Source of the DNA: Echinostoma caproni
Taxonomy: Eukaryota > Platyhelminthes > Trematoda > Plagiorchiida > Echinostomatidae
Reading direction: 5' to 3'
Assembly (NCBI GenBank): GCA_900618425.1
Contig: UZAN01039877.1
Location: 33,380 to 97,379 of the forward strand
Length of the DNA stretch: 64,000 nucleotides
Every line of letters begins with the position of its first letter. Position 1 is the stretch's first letter. The position numbers were made by a program, and so were the translations under genes. The notes beneath the pieces were generated by a model. It did not search any database. It was given only the letters and a program-made list of their open reading frames with translations, and was not told the DNA's origin. Below are positions 35,323 through 47,575 of this stretch, piece after piece.

Positions 35323-37805
35323 AACAGAGTAGTTTGTGTTTTAGTGTAATAAAATAACCTAGAGGAAGCAATTTGCGTTATCCTAATGCACTAGAATAAA
35401 TTGCTAACATCTAAATGAATCACAAAACTACTGGAAATTGGTTTGCAAAATAAATCATTTTGCCGTATTTCCAGATATAAAATGGTATATCATGTTTGAT
35501 GGTTTACTAGTATTAAACGTATCCCGGTCTGATTTTAAAATCAAAACATTACCTTATTTCCCTATGATTGGATCTGTAGATTTTCAGCTCGCTGTAACGT
35601 GCAAATTCATTCGAAAACTTTGTTTTGTCATAACGTACATTGTAAACGGTTGTTTAACAACCGATTTGGTGCTTCCACTAAATTGCGTGTTGTTAACTTC
35701 GTCTACTACCCACACGCATCGAATCGGTTCTTGAACTGATTCAGAATGTACCGGAAATGTTTTAAACTACTGTCTTTGAAAGAGAGAGTCAAAATTTCTG
35801 TCCGCTTACTTGAATCATCCGGCACAGAAGCAAGACGATACTTAGTGCGTTTGATCAGTGAACCGGTCTATTCTGATTGATCTGCTACCTCCGACTGCTC
35901 ACACACCGAGTCTGTATCTCAATCACCTTTAGTTTCTTTATCAAAACTTGGTTGGTTCACTTTTGAGATATGTTTGGTCTCCGTTATCGGTTAGGTGTTA
36001 ATTCTTGCTCTCAGGAGACTGGATTCATTGAACTATTACAAAAAAGGGAATTTAAAATATTCTCATTTGTGCATTAGATTCTTAAAGTTAATCAATCTAA
36101 ATGAAACAGAAGATCTAATTTCTGTTTCATGTTTAATAAGAAAACCTAATAAATAACTTCCTATTTCGGTTCAATAAAACAGAATCATTTTCACCAAACC
36201 ATATGTTGTTATCTAAAACCCCTTTTTCTTCCGCTCGGTAGCCATTAGACTGGTCATACCGCAAATGTGAAAGCTGATGACTATCATATGAAGTTGAACA
36301 AACTTGTACGTTCAAAGTGCGAGGTGATATTATGTGCGTAGAAAGGATATGATGGTAGTTCCCAGCAGTAATTGTCCAATTACGCCAATTGCATTGCCCA
36401 TTGATTGACCAGTTTTGTTTTAAACTGTCACCTCGTGGCGTATGCAACCAGATCCCTTAACCAATTCGTTCCTGTGCACGAAGCCTCGAGCAATCGGTAC
36501 ACAATCAAGATATATACCGGGGACAAATAATTTCGTGAAGTCTGAAGTTTTCCTCTAAATTCGTATGATAGCTGTTTCCATGTCTATCAGTATTCAAAAA
36601 ACTGTTTTTAGGTAACGATAATTTTATCCATTTTATTGCATCATCACATGTCTGTAGTGCTCTCGTGAGTACCAAATGACAGATTCTTATCTGTTTGTTT
36701 TTAATTACAGCTATTCGTCTTCAAGTGTATCACTAACAATAAAGTTGGTGTGTTCACTGTTGGCGATATGGCGTTGCTGTGTTTTGCTCCATTTACTAAC
36801 ATACGTCCTTCTCGACAACCAAGTGGATTATGTGCAATGATTTGATCCTATTCAACGGATAAGTCATCTCTGCAAGCGAAATCATGGTACGCTGTCTGGT
36901 CTCAGTGTGACACCTAACAAGTCTGGTCATTTGATCCAGGTTTTACGTCGGTTCGTACACTAGATTCAATTCAATGGATCTATATGCTGAGCCGTTCAAA
37001 GTTGTCCGAAAATTACTTGGAATGTTTTTGCAGCCTTTGACTGATATTTTCCTTTTGTGTTAAGGTCTAATGTATGTTCATCTTGCTCGCTACGGCGTGA
37101 AATAAAGCAGAATAAATCGAGCTTATTTAGGCAGTATTCATGAATCCTCTGCAATAAACTTTTTCCTAGATCATATCAAAACTTGAATGCGAGCTATGGA
37201 ACAGGATGTACTTGAAGCATATCACAAAAAATAACTAATCAAACCACAGTACAACATACCATAATCTCCGAAGACGTAGCTCCCGTTGCGGATAAAGCGC
37301 TTACAAGGAGTACGATTATAAATGTAAACAATAAGAGTTAACAGACAAGTGCTTAATTTGTGAAATTATTTGGTCTGTTGGTTTAGTGTAATTAAGCTCA
37401 GTATTAGTCTTGGGTAAATAAGTACTTAACTTAATGAATTGTCTTCTATTTCAAATGGTTAAAAATCGTTACGTCCGCAAACACTTGCTCTTTAATTTGA
37501 GCTTCTGCAATTTGGCACGGTTGTTCAAAACCGTTCTGTCTGCGTTGGAGAAAATTACTAATTAGTTTCATTCATGGGGGAACATAAAATGAATTAATGG
37601 TAACGAACTATTCAAAATATAAAAAATAATTCTCAATACAAAATGCTGATAATATAACACAAATGTTATCGCTATGGTAAATTTCGTCGTTTAATAAGCA
37701 AATTGAACGTGAACTGAAAAACTGAGGAGTGCTAGACATTATTGGACTCACGAAGATGGGCTACGGTATATCGTATATTTGGGAAAATGAAGCCCGGTCT
37801 GGTAA
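35323..37805. other. Non-coding stretch
   Basis: A - strand open frame at about 36133-36447 (INGQCNWRNWTITAGNYHHI and on) looks weakly protein-like but has no ATG start and no clear splice sites. An 11-bp inverted repeat (ATGAAACAGAA, 36101-36111 with 36120-36130) lies inside an AT-rich patch. No other feature. Confidence 0.35.
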
Positions 37806-37882
37806 GCTTCCCGGTGGCCGAGTGGATAACAGGCTTGCATTCTGCCTGTGAGGTCCGGGGTTCAATCCTCAGTTGGCCGAAT
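37806..37882 (+). repeat. tRNA-derived sequence, family 2, copy A
   Basis: The A-box GGTGGCCGAGTGGATAAC and B-box GGGGTTCAATCCTC are spaced as in a tRNA, and CCTGTGAGGTCCGGGG is shared with the 54.8 kb copy. A normal cloverleaf does not fold: the anticodon loop is oversized and the acceptor arms do not pair. It is therefore a tRNA pseudogene or SINE head rather than a working tRNA. Confidence 0.6.
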
Positions 37883-38490
37883 GAGAACAAACCAGGTCGG
37901 TATCCAATGCTTCCTATTTATTCCGCTCAAGCTACATTTACTTTTCACAAGACAAAATCCACCATATGAACAAACCCAACCCCCTATTTTTCGTCTCAAG
38001 AACCACAGGATTTCGCAAATTTGTTTTCCAGTATAAATATATTATTTTGCCATATGAAAGAATTTTATATTTCTCCGGACTGAGCATAAATATAAATTTC
38101 AGTGCAAATTACCAAATTCATGTTCACTTGCAACTGAAAATATGTTAACATCCTTTGTGAACATCGACTTTGTATGGGTTCATATCCAATGTCACATTCT
38201 TTCACCCTCACAGGTGCAAGTATCTTATAAACTGCTTAGCCACCATATCAACTGTTATATCAAAGACTTCGTATTTGACTGAATGACACATTGTGCAAGC
38301 CTTCAAATCTGTTTTGTAGGAATACAAACTAACAGGAATCAGACCATTATCGAGGCATGCATCATCAGAGTAATTGTAATATTTTATTCACAAAACGTCT
38401 CTCTTCTTTTTTTCACGGCTGGCAACACAGACAAAACTGTGCAAAACTGACCGTTGTCACATCAAGTGAATAACCAAATAAATTGATACA

Positions 38491-38640
38491 GCCCGTAACG
38501 CGGTGGTAAGGTCACCAAATTATCCCCCCGGGGACGTGTTTTCGAACCCTACTTTCCCCATGGCAGCCCTTTGATTGGCCGCTTCGTGCGTTCCTGAAAA
38601 TTGTATCATTGTGTATTCAATAAAAATGAAAGTAAAATCA
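38491..38640 (+). repeat. tRNA-derived SINE, family 1, copy D
   Basis: The head ACGCGGTGGTAAGGTCACC, B-box-like GTGTTTTCGAACCC, the body with TTTGATTGGCCGCTTC, and the tail TTCCTGAAAATTGTATCATT then GTGTATTCAATAAAAATGAA are all in the order of copy B. Confidence 0.8.
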
Positions 38641-39379
38641 TAGGAAAAGTAAGAAAAGAACCTACCATTAGATAAGTAATTATGTAGTGCTGATTCTCTT
38701 GAAATGGTTATTATTGGACCACTTACGCCATATGTATACAGCACGCATGTATTTGTATATTACAAACAATGCGTTTTTTCAAAGTTCATAGAATATTGCA
38801 TGTTTCTGACCACATACACATATTCCACTGCCAACATTTCATAAGCGAGTTGGAAAGTATATAATAAATTCTCCTGAATGCTCGTACGAATCACTTGGTG
38901 AACAAGGCTGTTGGAAGCTGACATGAGTTCCTCAGATGCTATGATAAACGTGTGTTTCAATAGAGGTGTCCAAATGAATCATTATGACAATACAACGAGA
39001 GAAAGAATACAAGATTTTCAAGAAGTATGTAGATATTAGAGGCAGGGTTAACTTTGTTTTCTTGGGCATTAGTCTGAGACAAGTAATCGGTTGGTAATAT
39101 TAACCGAACTAAGCATTGTCCTACCGCCATGAGCTTTGTCCTCAGTCATTAACAGACCCGTAGATGTTTATGTGCATTAAAAATTGGCATGGTCACGTTT
39201 TCACTCTAGATCTCTATCCACATATTTGTGGCATAGAATCAACCGGGTAGACAACTGATACAAAAAATAGTCATCTATCTGTGCAAAATGACTGAGAAAC
39301 TACAAATAAACTAGAGTTCGGAATATTCCCATTAGTTGCCCAATAACAAATTGTAAAAACATTTAGCTGTTTAAAGTCG
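38641..39379. other. Non-coding stretch
   Basis: A - strand open frame near 38760-38947 (SEELMSASNSLVHQVIRTSI and on) follows a possible acceptor but has no clear donor; not called. Nothing else recognised. Confidence 0.3.
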
Positions 39380-39902
39380 NNNNNNNNNNNNNNNNNNNNN
39401 NNNNNNNNNNNNNNNNNNNNNNNNNNNNNNNNNNNNNNNNNNNNNNNNNNNNNNNNNNNNNNNNNNNNNNNNNNNNNNNNNNNNNNNNNNNNNNNNNNNN
39501 NNNNNNNNNNNNNNNNNNNNNNNNNNNNNNNNNNNNNNNNNNNNNNNNNNNNNNNNNNNNNNNNNNNNNNNNNNNNNNNNNNNNNNNNNNNNNNNNNNNN
39601 NNNNNNNNNNNNNNNNNNNNNNNNNNNNNNNNNNNNNNNNNNNNNNNNNNNNNNNNNNNNNNNNNNNNNNNNNNNNNNNNNNNNNNNNNNNNNNNNNNNN
39701 NNNNNNNNNNNNNNNNNNNNNNNNNNNNNNNNNNNNNNNNNNNNNNNNNNNNNNNNNNNNNNNNNNNNNNNNNNNNNNNNNNNNNNNNNNNNNNNNNNNN
39801 NNNNNNNNNNNNNNNNNNNNNNNNNNNNNNNNNNNNNNNNNNNNNNNNNNNNNNNNNNNNNNNNNNNNNNNNNNNNNNNNNNNNNNNNNNNNNNNNNNNN
39901 NN
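39380..39902. other. Assembly gap (523 N)
   Basis: The sequence is undetermined. Any open frame crossing it is meaningless. Confidence 0.99.
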
Positions 39903-42606
39903 TAGGGTCTCGTATGCCATTCTTCTAGCACCAAACAGAAAAATAAATTATTGAAGCCGTTTTGCCTAGAATCCAAGATTGTATTTCATCTCACTTTTCG
40001 ATAATTCACACTGTATTTAGAAATGCACCAGTTTTGAATGTAGAGATTTAGGCCGATTATATTACATAAGCAGCAGCACTTGTAGTTTTCGAGTAGATTA
40101 TGGGCACGCAAGATCCCGGTTTCTGACTGACAGTACCCCTGTAACATTGACTCGTAGTCTGTGAATTACATTGTAACCAATTGCTTTTTATCCTAAAATG
40201 TTTTATTTAACCTTCTAAGCTCACCTGCAGTTTAAATTAAACTAATTTTTCACCGCAACCCACAGCGATATGCATGAAAATGAAGCACAGTGAAGCTGGA
40301 TTCACTACATTCACACTAACATTCTTGTTTCAGCGCATCAGTAGCGTGTCATGCAAAGATTGCAGGATAAATCGTCTGTCTCACAATTGTGAGGACTACC
40401 ATCCACAGTGATCACAAGAAGATAAATGTTTTACTTTCGGCGGATCTAGTAGCTACTGGGCACAGAATTCACTCCAAGAAATCAACTGATTTAAATTGTT
40501 GAATTCCTACAGTCGATCGATGACTCCTTAAGCATGGAAATTGCTCGATATCAAGTGCACTTTGCTTACCTTTTAGTAAACGTTTGTTGATAACTCGTTT
40601 GAGATCGATGATTTCAAACTGGCATTATCTTCATAAGTCGGTAAACTGTTTATTTGGTTCTCTCAGTTACGGTTCTGTGTGATGCACACTACAAGTTTGT
40701 TTGTCTTTTGGATAGCATAATTAATGTCTGTTGTATACTGTTCTGCCCCAGCCTTAGTTTCTCGTTAATGCTGATGTTTTCTTATTCTCCATCTAATACA
40801 AAATGTACGAAACTGAATCGCAGCTTCATATAGCGTTCCTTAATCCCTAACAGGACTGATAGAGTCCACTCATTCAGAAGACTTCTATGCTCACTCATAA
40901 AACCCCTCCGATCCAACTTTAAGCTGTGACAAGACTGATAGCAAAGGTGGATCGGCTTTTAATAAGTTACTCGATTGTTCCCCAACATACTCACTAACCA
41001 AATCAGTTTATAAAGTTCCGTACACCACTCAAACATTGTTACTTCAGACGTGCATATAGCATATTGGATGCGTAAAACAATCCTCCATAGGGTTCTACCA
41101 GTTCGGTTATTTTCATTTCCCATCTTCGTCCTCGGTCTGTATGGTCGCGTGCACGTATGCAAACAGACAAACTTTGAATCTTTGGTGCAATTTATTTTAC
41201 GATGGGCGAAGTGAAGTGAATGTTCGTTGTTACTTGCAAAAAAACAGTGTAATTTTCATGTGTTTTATTAAAGTTCCTGAGTTGAAGGAATGACGAATTT
41301 GCAGTTTCTCAAGTAATGTCATCTCATACAAACCCGTTTTATACGATACGAAGCGCACTCGACGTTTTGACCGGGTATTTTCTATGAAGCAATTCGACCT
41401 AATTCACCATCTTGTTACATTTTGTCGACTAATTAAACTACAAGTAGTTTGCTTTTATATTGTTATTTTATATTACATAATATTCAAGCGTAAAGTGTAA
41501 CCATTCTAGTTATTCTCTAGTTCAATACTCGGAAAAAACCACCACTTAAACAACGTTTTTCCTCTAATAGTTGGTCACTGTATTCAAAAGCGTTTCCATG
41601 ACCACAGAGAACTCGTTAAAATCGATTCCAAATTCGATACATTTGAAACAAACAAGAGAAACAACAAAACGGTTTTATTTTCGAATTAAAATCAAAGAAG
41701 TGCACAATTGCCCTGTGATAAATATCCCAGTTTAAAAATACATGAGAAATGATTAAATTTAAATATGAAAATATTTTGATTGCTTGGCACCGCGAGGAAA
41801 ATGGTCGGAAATCAAATCAACTGAAACATTTTGGTCGTTTGTTATTCTGTCAAATCAACAATTTGTGATTTTTTTAGTGGAGGAGAGGAAGCTTCACATC
41901 TATGCACGTGGGAATAGCTCAATTTCAAATTCGTCATTTGTATTACCGTCTAGAGAATGTTCGTGCTTTCAAAGCACAATAATGTATGCAATGCATTTTC
42001 TGAATAAACTTCATCCGACTGAGTGTTGAGTCGAAGTAGCTTATATGGGAAAGTGCTGTGAGTTCAAACCTGAAACAGCCGTTCAATATATGTTCCAACT
42101 CAGACGAAACCAGAGGAAGATATATCAATTTTTCATTAAAAGTCAATTCACATTTCATGTGTGATAGAACTGTGAGAAGTGAACGCCAAAACCATGCTGG
42201 AGACAGGGCGTTCAGGTTCATTTGGACCTGGGCAGCGATGCACGTCGTGTTTTGTCCCTGCCGTGTTTTGCCGACAGTCAGTGGCAAAAATTTAAAATGG
42301 ATGATCCCATTGATTGAACATTTGTGCTGTCTTTAATACTAAGTTATTTGCAAAACGGTTTGTATATTCTACTCAGATTGCCGTGGCATACTGAATATAT
42401 CCAAGACATAATTATAGACATTCACTTGATTCAACGTGTGATAATAACCAAGTTATCCCGAATATATGCGTTTATACACCGACTAATGCCACTTTGGGCC
42501 AAATGAATGACAACGGGATGAAATCTTTCTCTTTGGTTTTCTGTGGATAAATCGATTAACGGAACGGGAAAACATCACACCGTAAACAAAAAAATCAGAA
42601 AGAACA
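39903..42606. other. Non-coding stretch
   Basis: No exon with splice support. A B-box-like GAGTTCAAACC at 42059-42069 hints at a decayed tRNA-derived repeat; the head could not be confirmed. Confidence 0.35.
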
Positions 42607-42737
42607 TCAGACGTAGATTGGTGCACCATTCAGCGTTGTTCCCAAATTCTTTTTCCTAATGACATCAGGAACTGACTCTACTTCCGTTGTGTAGTCAAAT
42701 ATGTTCGGCGGATAAGTGTGTAGAAAAACAAAAATTT
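42607..42737 (-). CDS. Candidate terminal exon, unrecognised protein
   Basis: On the - strand, GTTTTGGTCCAATTAG precedes two leftover bases and 42 codons plus TGA. The peptide is IFVFLHTYPPNIFDYTTEVE, then SVPDVIRKKNLGTTLNGAPI, then YV. It has a hydrophobic start and a charged, Pro-containing tail, with no known domain. It lies on the same strand as the other 24-54 kb candidates, but its phase (two leftover bases) needs an upstream exon ending with one base, which is not identified. Confidence 0.3.
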
Positions 42738-44204
42738 CTAATTGGACCAAAACTGATGAAGACAACACCAAGAGAAAAACCAATTTGTCGACGTAATTGA
42801 TTAAATGCTGCATGCGTGTATACTAAACGGTACGCAACTGCGAGGTTTCTATTTTGCTACACATGTAACAATTAGTTGTTACTGGACCCTTGAGAAACTT
42901 ATTATTTTCAAAGTTTGATTTATCCGAGGTCACTCAAAAACAATAAAGAGACATGAATTTCCATCCAATTTTCTAATCGGTAATTTTTTATGGATTATGT
43001 TCCCTCATCTGCATGAAGTGTTTGTTTACACCTTAATGAACTACTCACAAAAAAAAGATTTGATTCAGCTCCTGTGTAACGATTAAGAACCACGCATGCT
43101 CTGATTTTAAACTGATTGATAAATGATACAATGCAAGGTATCTGAAAGATGGAAACAAACTTCGTGGAATAGTGATACATGACCCCGGTTTGCAAAATGA
43201 GTATTTTTTCAAGAAAATGGTATGAAAAGCACTCGACTATTAGATCAATGGCCGTTCTTTAAATCTAAATTAGCCAGTGTTATGTATCTTCCCAAGTTAG
43301 TTCATTCTATAAAGAGTAAACCACAAATGTAGCGCCACACGTTTATCATCAAACGGGCCACCCCGTTACCACTGTCGATTGCAACCGGCACACTGTTCTA
43401 ATTCCATTAATAGCATACTAAATCCTATGGTCAGATTCAAATCTCCTGTGCTTGAATCAATATATTCCTTCATCAGTTAGTGACACGCTTTGAAGGAAAT
43501 CAGGTTCACTGCTTCTCTCTTGCGCATGTGAGACTGTTACGCATTTCAGCGGAATAGAAACCTTTAGGAGCTTCGCTAATTGCATCAATCCTCCGGTGAA
43601 GAGCAAGCATTCAATTTAATCAACGGTAAATTGGTGAGAATGTAGCGTTAAAAAAAATCATTTTTCGCGAGTTCATATAACTGATTATAAATTTCATTTT
43701 CATCAGTTGCTAGAAGCTAAACAGCCCTTGTTGTTTCATGACGTGAACAGATGTTTTCATGGGCCGGTCACTGTTAGTTAAAATCACTGCCTCCACAAAT
43801 TGTTTGTGGTTTGGGGTGGGTTGCAGGAACCTCCGACTATTCCAACCCGAGTCTCCTTGCCGATAAACTCCGGTCACTGTGGTAATAAAGTGTTGATTTG
43901 AAACTGAATGACCTCTAGTGTGCCGACTGATAAAAAAGGTTACGAACACAAGCTTACTTCCGACATCGCGAGATTAAGGAGAGCTCGCATTGTTTGCGCG
44001 CACCACGTTTTAAGAAACGCCGCTCAATTCTGCGCCATTCTGCATCAGTATGGTTAGCTAGATTTCCTCTTCAAAAAGCCACACAGTTCTCATGATAAGC
44101 TGAATCGTGCCCAGTGTGCGACCAACAAAAAATAAATAAAATGTGAAAGTTCAATTCTAGTTTTGTTATTTCCATAATCTGTATACAGTGTTCTTTAGGA
44201 AACG
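42738..44204. other. Non-coding stretch
   Basis: No exon or repeat recognised. A 79-codon - strand open frame at 43710-43949 lacks splice support. Confidence 0.35.
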
Positions 44205-44300
44205 TTTTGCCAAATGACAGCTGTTTGATTGCCCGCTTCCCACTTCCTGAAAATTGTACCATTGCATATTCAATAAAAGGAAGTAAAAGAAAGAGAGAGA
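44205..44300 (+). repeat. tRNA-derived SINE, family 1, copy E (5'-truncated)
   Basis: Only the 3' half remains: GCCAAATGACAGCTGTTTGA, CACTTCCTGAAAATTGTACC, ATTGCATATTCAATAAAAGG, then an AAGTAAAAGAAAGAGAGAG end. Confidence 0.75.
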
Positions 44301-45573
44301 AAATTGATTGATCAATATATTTTAACCAATCAATTCATCTGTTGACAGCAAATTTTGTCGGTTTTCAACCACATTTCCTTCATTGAATTACAGCTAGGAG
44401 TTCATTTATCCAACAAAATGTGTCACGCTTTGTTATTCAGCACCATGATTTAATGAAAATTATTCAGCCTCTGACTAGCAAAATATCAAAACCAAGAAAT
44501 GCATCAACACAGTGATATCTTGTGACAGAAGCCATTTCTGTTCCATAATCAGCGGTTACCCATATGTGCATGATGTAATTCAGACAGGGAACCTTACTCC
44601 TTAAAGTACCTCGGTAGGGTCGTTAGAGCGAACATCGGTGGGAAAGTCTTAGCTAACAGTGATATTGCGACTAAGAACAAAGGTGATATGATTGCAGAAA
44701 AAATATTTATTCGTCATTAGAATCCGGAATTACAAGAACTGTCTTGATTGAAGTGACTAGTAATTAAATGTCACAACCATGTTTACCTACTTTTAATGAA
44801 AACCCCAGGGTACATTTCGTGGAACAAACTATAGATACTTGCCAATACACCACAGACAGAATGAAGGTTCTCTTGGGTCTTAGGCTCAGAACAATCTGAC
44901 AATCAGTGAAAACAATAAATCAATTACCTCAGGCACTCACTAAAAAACGTTGCCATAACGCTAAATTGAGTAAATGGTTGTATATTTTAGTTGTGCTGAT
45001 GCTACGTCAACTGGAGACGATTCAGACAGAACAGATGATTTCTTCCAGCTCACAATTTGATGTTGTATGATTTTTTGTTCGTATGAACAGAAGAAATGAA
45101 TGAATTGTCAAGGCAGGTCGAACCAGTGGTTGATTGATGTCACTATTGACTGATTAAGGACAGAAACGTTTCCAGCTCTCGAAGGGTGATTTTTTTCATC
45201 GGTTCTTTCGTGTTTTGCATTGACGTGGATGGACTGTTGCACCCGTTTCTTGCAGCAGATATCGCTGAGGAGAATCGAGCTTGATTTATTACATCGTACA
45301 TACGAGTTGCATATTTTGGCGTCTAACTGTGAAATTTTTCTGAGTAAGCGGTTTTTAATACAAAAATGAACATTCGTAGTCTACGTCAGCCCAACTAGCA
45401 AACCTGCGATTCTCTGGAATCTCAGTGTCTGTCAGATACATAGTCACACAATGGGTCAATTCTAAAGACAGAAGCAATTGAGGCCGTTGAGGCCGTTCAA
45501 TGCTATCAATATCCATGACCAAAGACTTGTAAGGCGCATGATTTTCAGGAATGGTAACTCAGTGGTCACTTAC
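44301..45573. other. Non-coding stretch
   Basis: Nothing recognised except a short tandem (AGGCCGTTG, twice) near 45481. Confidence 0.35.
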
Positions 45574-45656
45574 CTGCTTTGGGCCTCCATGAGGCAAATC
45601 AAACGTTGTTTCTCGTAATCAAACTGAGATGATGTTGCCATAGGTTGACTGGATAA
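45574..45656 (-). CDS. Internal exon candidate, start of coiled coil
   Basis: An 83-nt block lies between TTTTCTTGTTTACAG-type acceptor sequence and the donor AAAGCAG before GTAAGT, both strong. It reads in phase 0: LSSQPMATSSQFDYEKQRLI, then CLMEAQ and S(AG). It ends with two leftover bases which, with the first base at 24981, give Ser. The joined peptide then runs RLICLMEAQSSQINRELKRL, a continuous heptad-like helix, which is the main reason to link these two exons across about 20.6 kb. An in-frame ATG (PMATSS) could also serve as an internal start. Confidence 0.55.
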
Positions 45657-47284
45657 CTGTAAACAAGAAAAACAAAAACTGGTGTCAAACAAGAAGTGGA
45701 TAGAGGTTTTGCACGGATAAAATATCAAGAACATTTGCACCAAAGAATACAATATTTATTCCTCTTCTTCTCTGTATTTTAGCTCATCGGTAACTGATTT
45801 CAAACATACGGTGGTTACTCTGAAAATTGTTTCCTTTTAGTCTCTGCACCCTCCTGGTGGACTGGTATGTACTATTTGAATTGAAGTATGTCTTGATATC
45901 CTACCGTTGTATTTGAATAAAGACAAAGGATTTTGACCAGATGAAACACCACCATTGATGTAGGAAAAACAAACATGCTAAGATAAACAAATCAGGATTG
46001 TAGTCCTTCATTACATACGTGAATCGCAGTTATAATACAATATAATAATGATAGTAATAAGAATATTATATTTTATTATTCACGAACTTCCCAATAGATT
46101 TAACCACTTGCTAATAATAACTTTTTGTACTCTGTATATTCAGTATACACAGTATACACAATACGATTTATGGTATTAGGGAAATATCGCCCATGTTACC
46201 CAGCTTTATCAGGCAAAACGGGATTACGTTTCGAATTATCTATCCTACTACAGTCATGCAGTGTCACCTTTGAATAAGGAAAAAATAGTTAATTTGGAAA
46301 TCAAGTTCAATGTAAAGTATACCATTGATGTTTCATTCGTTTTCAAAAACACAGTCAATTAGAAACAACATCAGACGTCAGAAAATGATTGGGTCACTCT
46401 TTTTCTCTCCAGACGAAAGTGTACTGTGCTGTCCCAAGTATATGTTTGGTTGATCTTAAAAATAAATCTTAAATAACCTCAGTAAACGTTAGTGCTGCAG
46501 AACTGTTGGTCATAGAATGCAAGGGGAAAAAACGTTTTGATTGTTAATTGGGAAATGATTTATAGATGAAAATATTCGGATGTTGCATTTTATTGATTTT
46601 AGGTATTTACCTTTTTTTGTGATCAGAACTGTTTTTATATTTACTACAAGGTAAACTATTCAACAGTACTTTAGGTTTGGAGTTCTTCTGCTCAAAAGTG
46701 CATGTGTACGTCTGGTGAGAAAGTTTGCTTCAAAACAAGTTGCTGTCTGACATGATCACGAACGTGACAAACCACGGGAATTATCCCCCTTCAAAGTTGC
46801 TGTTTGAACAGTGAAGACAGGTGAAGTATGGTTCTGTCAGTTGAGCTGGAACTGCGTGCAGTATTTCGTTTTCACTTTTAATTATATATGGTTATCTCAT
46901 TTTGAATTCCAAACGCGTATAAGTGAAGTGACAAAATACCCTCATGTGTAAGCTGCGTGCAAAAGTTGCCTAATGAGGAACAGACGTACAGTACTTGACC
47001 GAAAATTACACGGTAACCATTTTGGTTCCAAATTATATGTTTGGAATACAATCAACGTTATCTGATCAGCAAAGGCTATTCTCGTTTCGAACATTTCATA
47101 CAGAAGACAAGAAACGAAAACCATGTCATAGAAGATACATTGGACATAAAAATACAATGCTAGCCAGGTTCAACAGACACTGGTATATAATTTCTAGCAA
47201 CAGGTGGATACCCATGAAATCGGTATTCATTAAAATGATATAGTTATCAAGTGCGAAGTACTTCGAATACCTGCTCAGTTGGTG
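45657..47284. other. Non-coding stretch
   Basis: AT-rich low-complexity DNA at about 46034-46078, and a 9-base direct repeat (AGTATACAC twice) near 46142. A + strand open frame at 46995-47243 has no splice support. Confidence 0.35.
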
Positions 47285-47563
47285 CTAGAGTGGCCTCCGG
47301 CACATGTGACACATAGGATCTCGGGGGATAGGAATGTTGTGCACTGTTGTACGTGGCTTCAATTCATCAATGCGATCTGGTTGCAATTGACCACACTGGG
47401 GCCTATCAACATACGGTCCACGTGAGTTACCATTCTCCCCTGTGTGCGTGGTATCATTCGCTGTAAGCCAATTTACAAAATGACCCAAATGAACTAGCCC
47501 TCCCTCGGTGTAAAAAGCAATCGTGTCATCAATAGGCCGACCAGCGACCAGGTCATACATAGG
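47285..47563 (-). CDS. Exon candidate with two possible ends
   Basis: The acceptor is TTTCTCCCAGCAG (or 3 bases earlier); either way the phase is 0. The frame runs 92 codons plus a TAG at 47285-47287: PMYDLVAGRPIDDTIAFYTE, GGLVHLGHFVNWLTANDTTH, and later ELKPRTTVHNIPIPRDPMCH with a final MCRRPL. A GTAAAT donor after GHF (exon end 47477) would instead give a 29-codon phase-0 exon that fits both the 53.6 kb and the 45.6 kb candidates. The part after the donor also looks protein-like, so there may be a splice variant with an early stop. The family is not recognised. Confidence 0.42.
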   Translation of the reverse strand, partial: PMYDLVAGRPIDDTIAFYTEGGLVHLGHFVNWLTANDTTHTGENGNSRGPYVDRPQCGQLQPDRIDELKPRTTVHNIPIPRDPMCHMCRRPL

Positions 47564-47575
47564 CTGCTGGGAGAA

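Noticed and set aside
36133..36447. Protein-like - strand open frame (INGQCNWRNW and on)
   Set aside because: There is no ATG at the start of the frame and no convincing acceptor or donor.
37806..37882. Functional tRNA gene
   Set aside because: The A and B boxes are present but acceptor and anticodon arms do not fold normally.
39363..39976. Two long open frames (185 and 201 codons) on the - strand
   Set aside because: They consist almost entirely of N and are meaningless.
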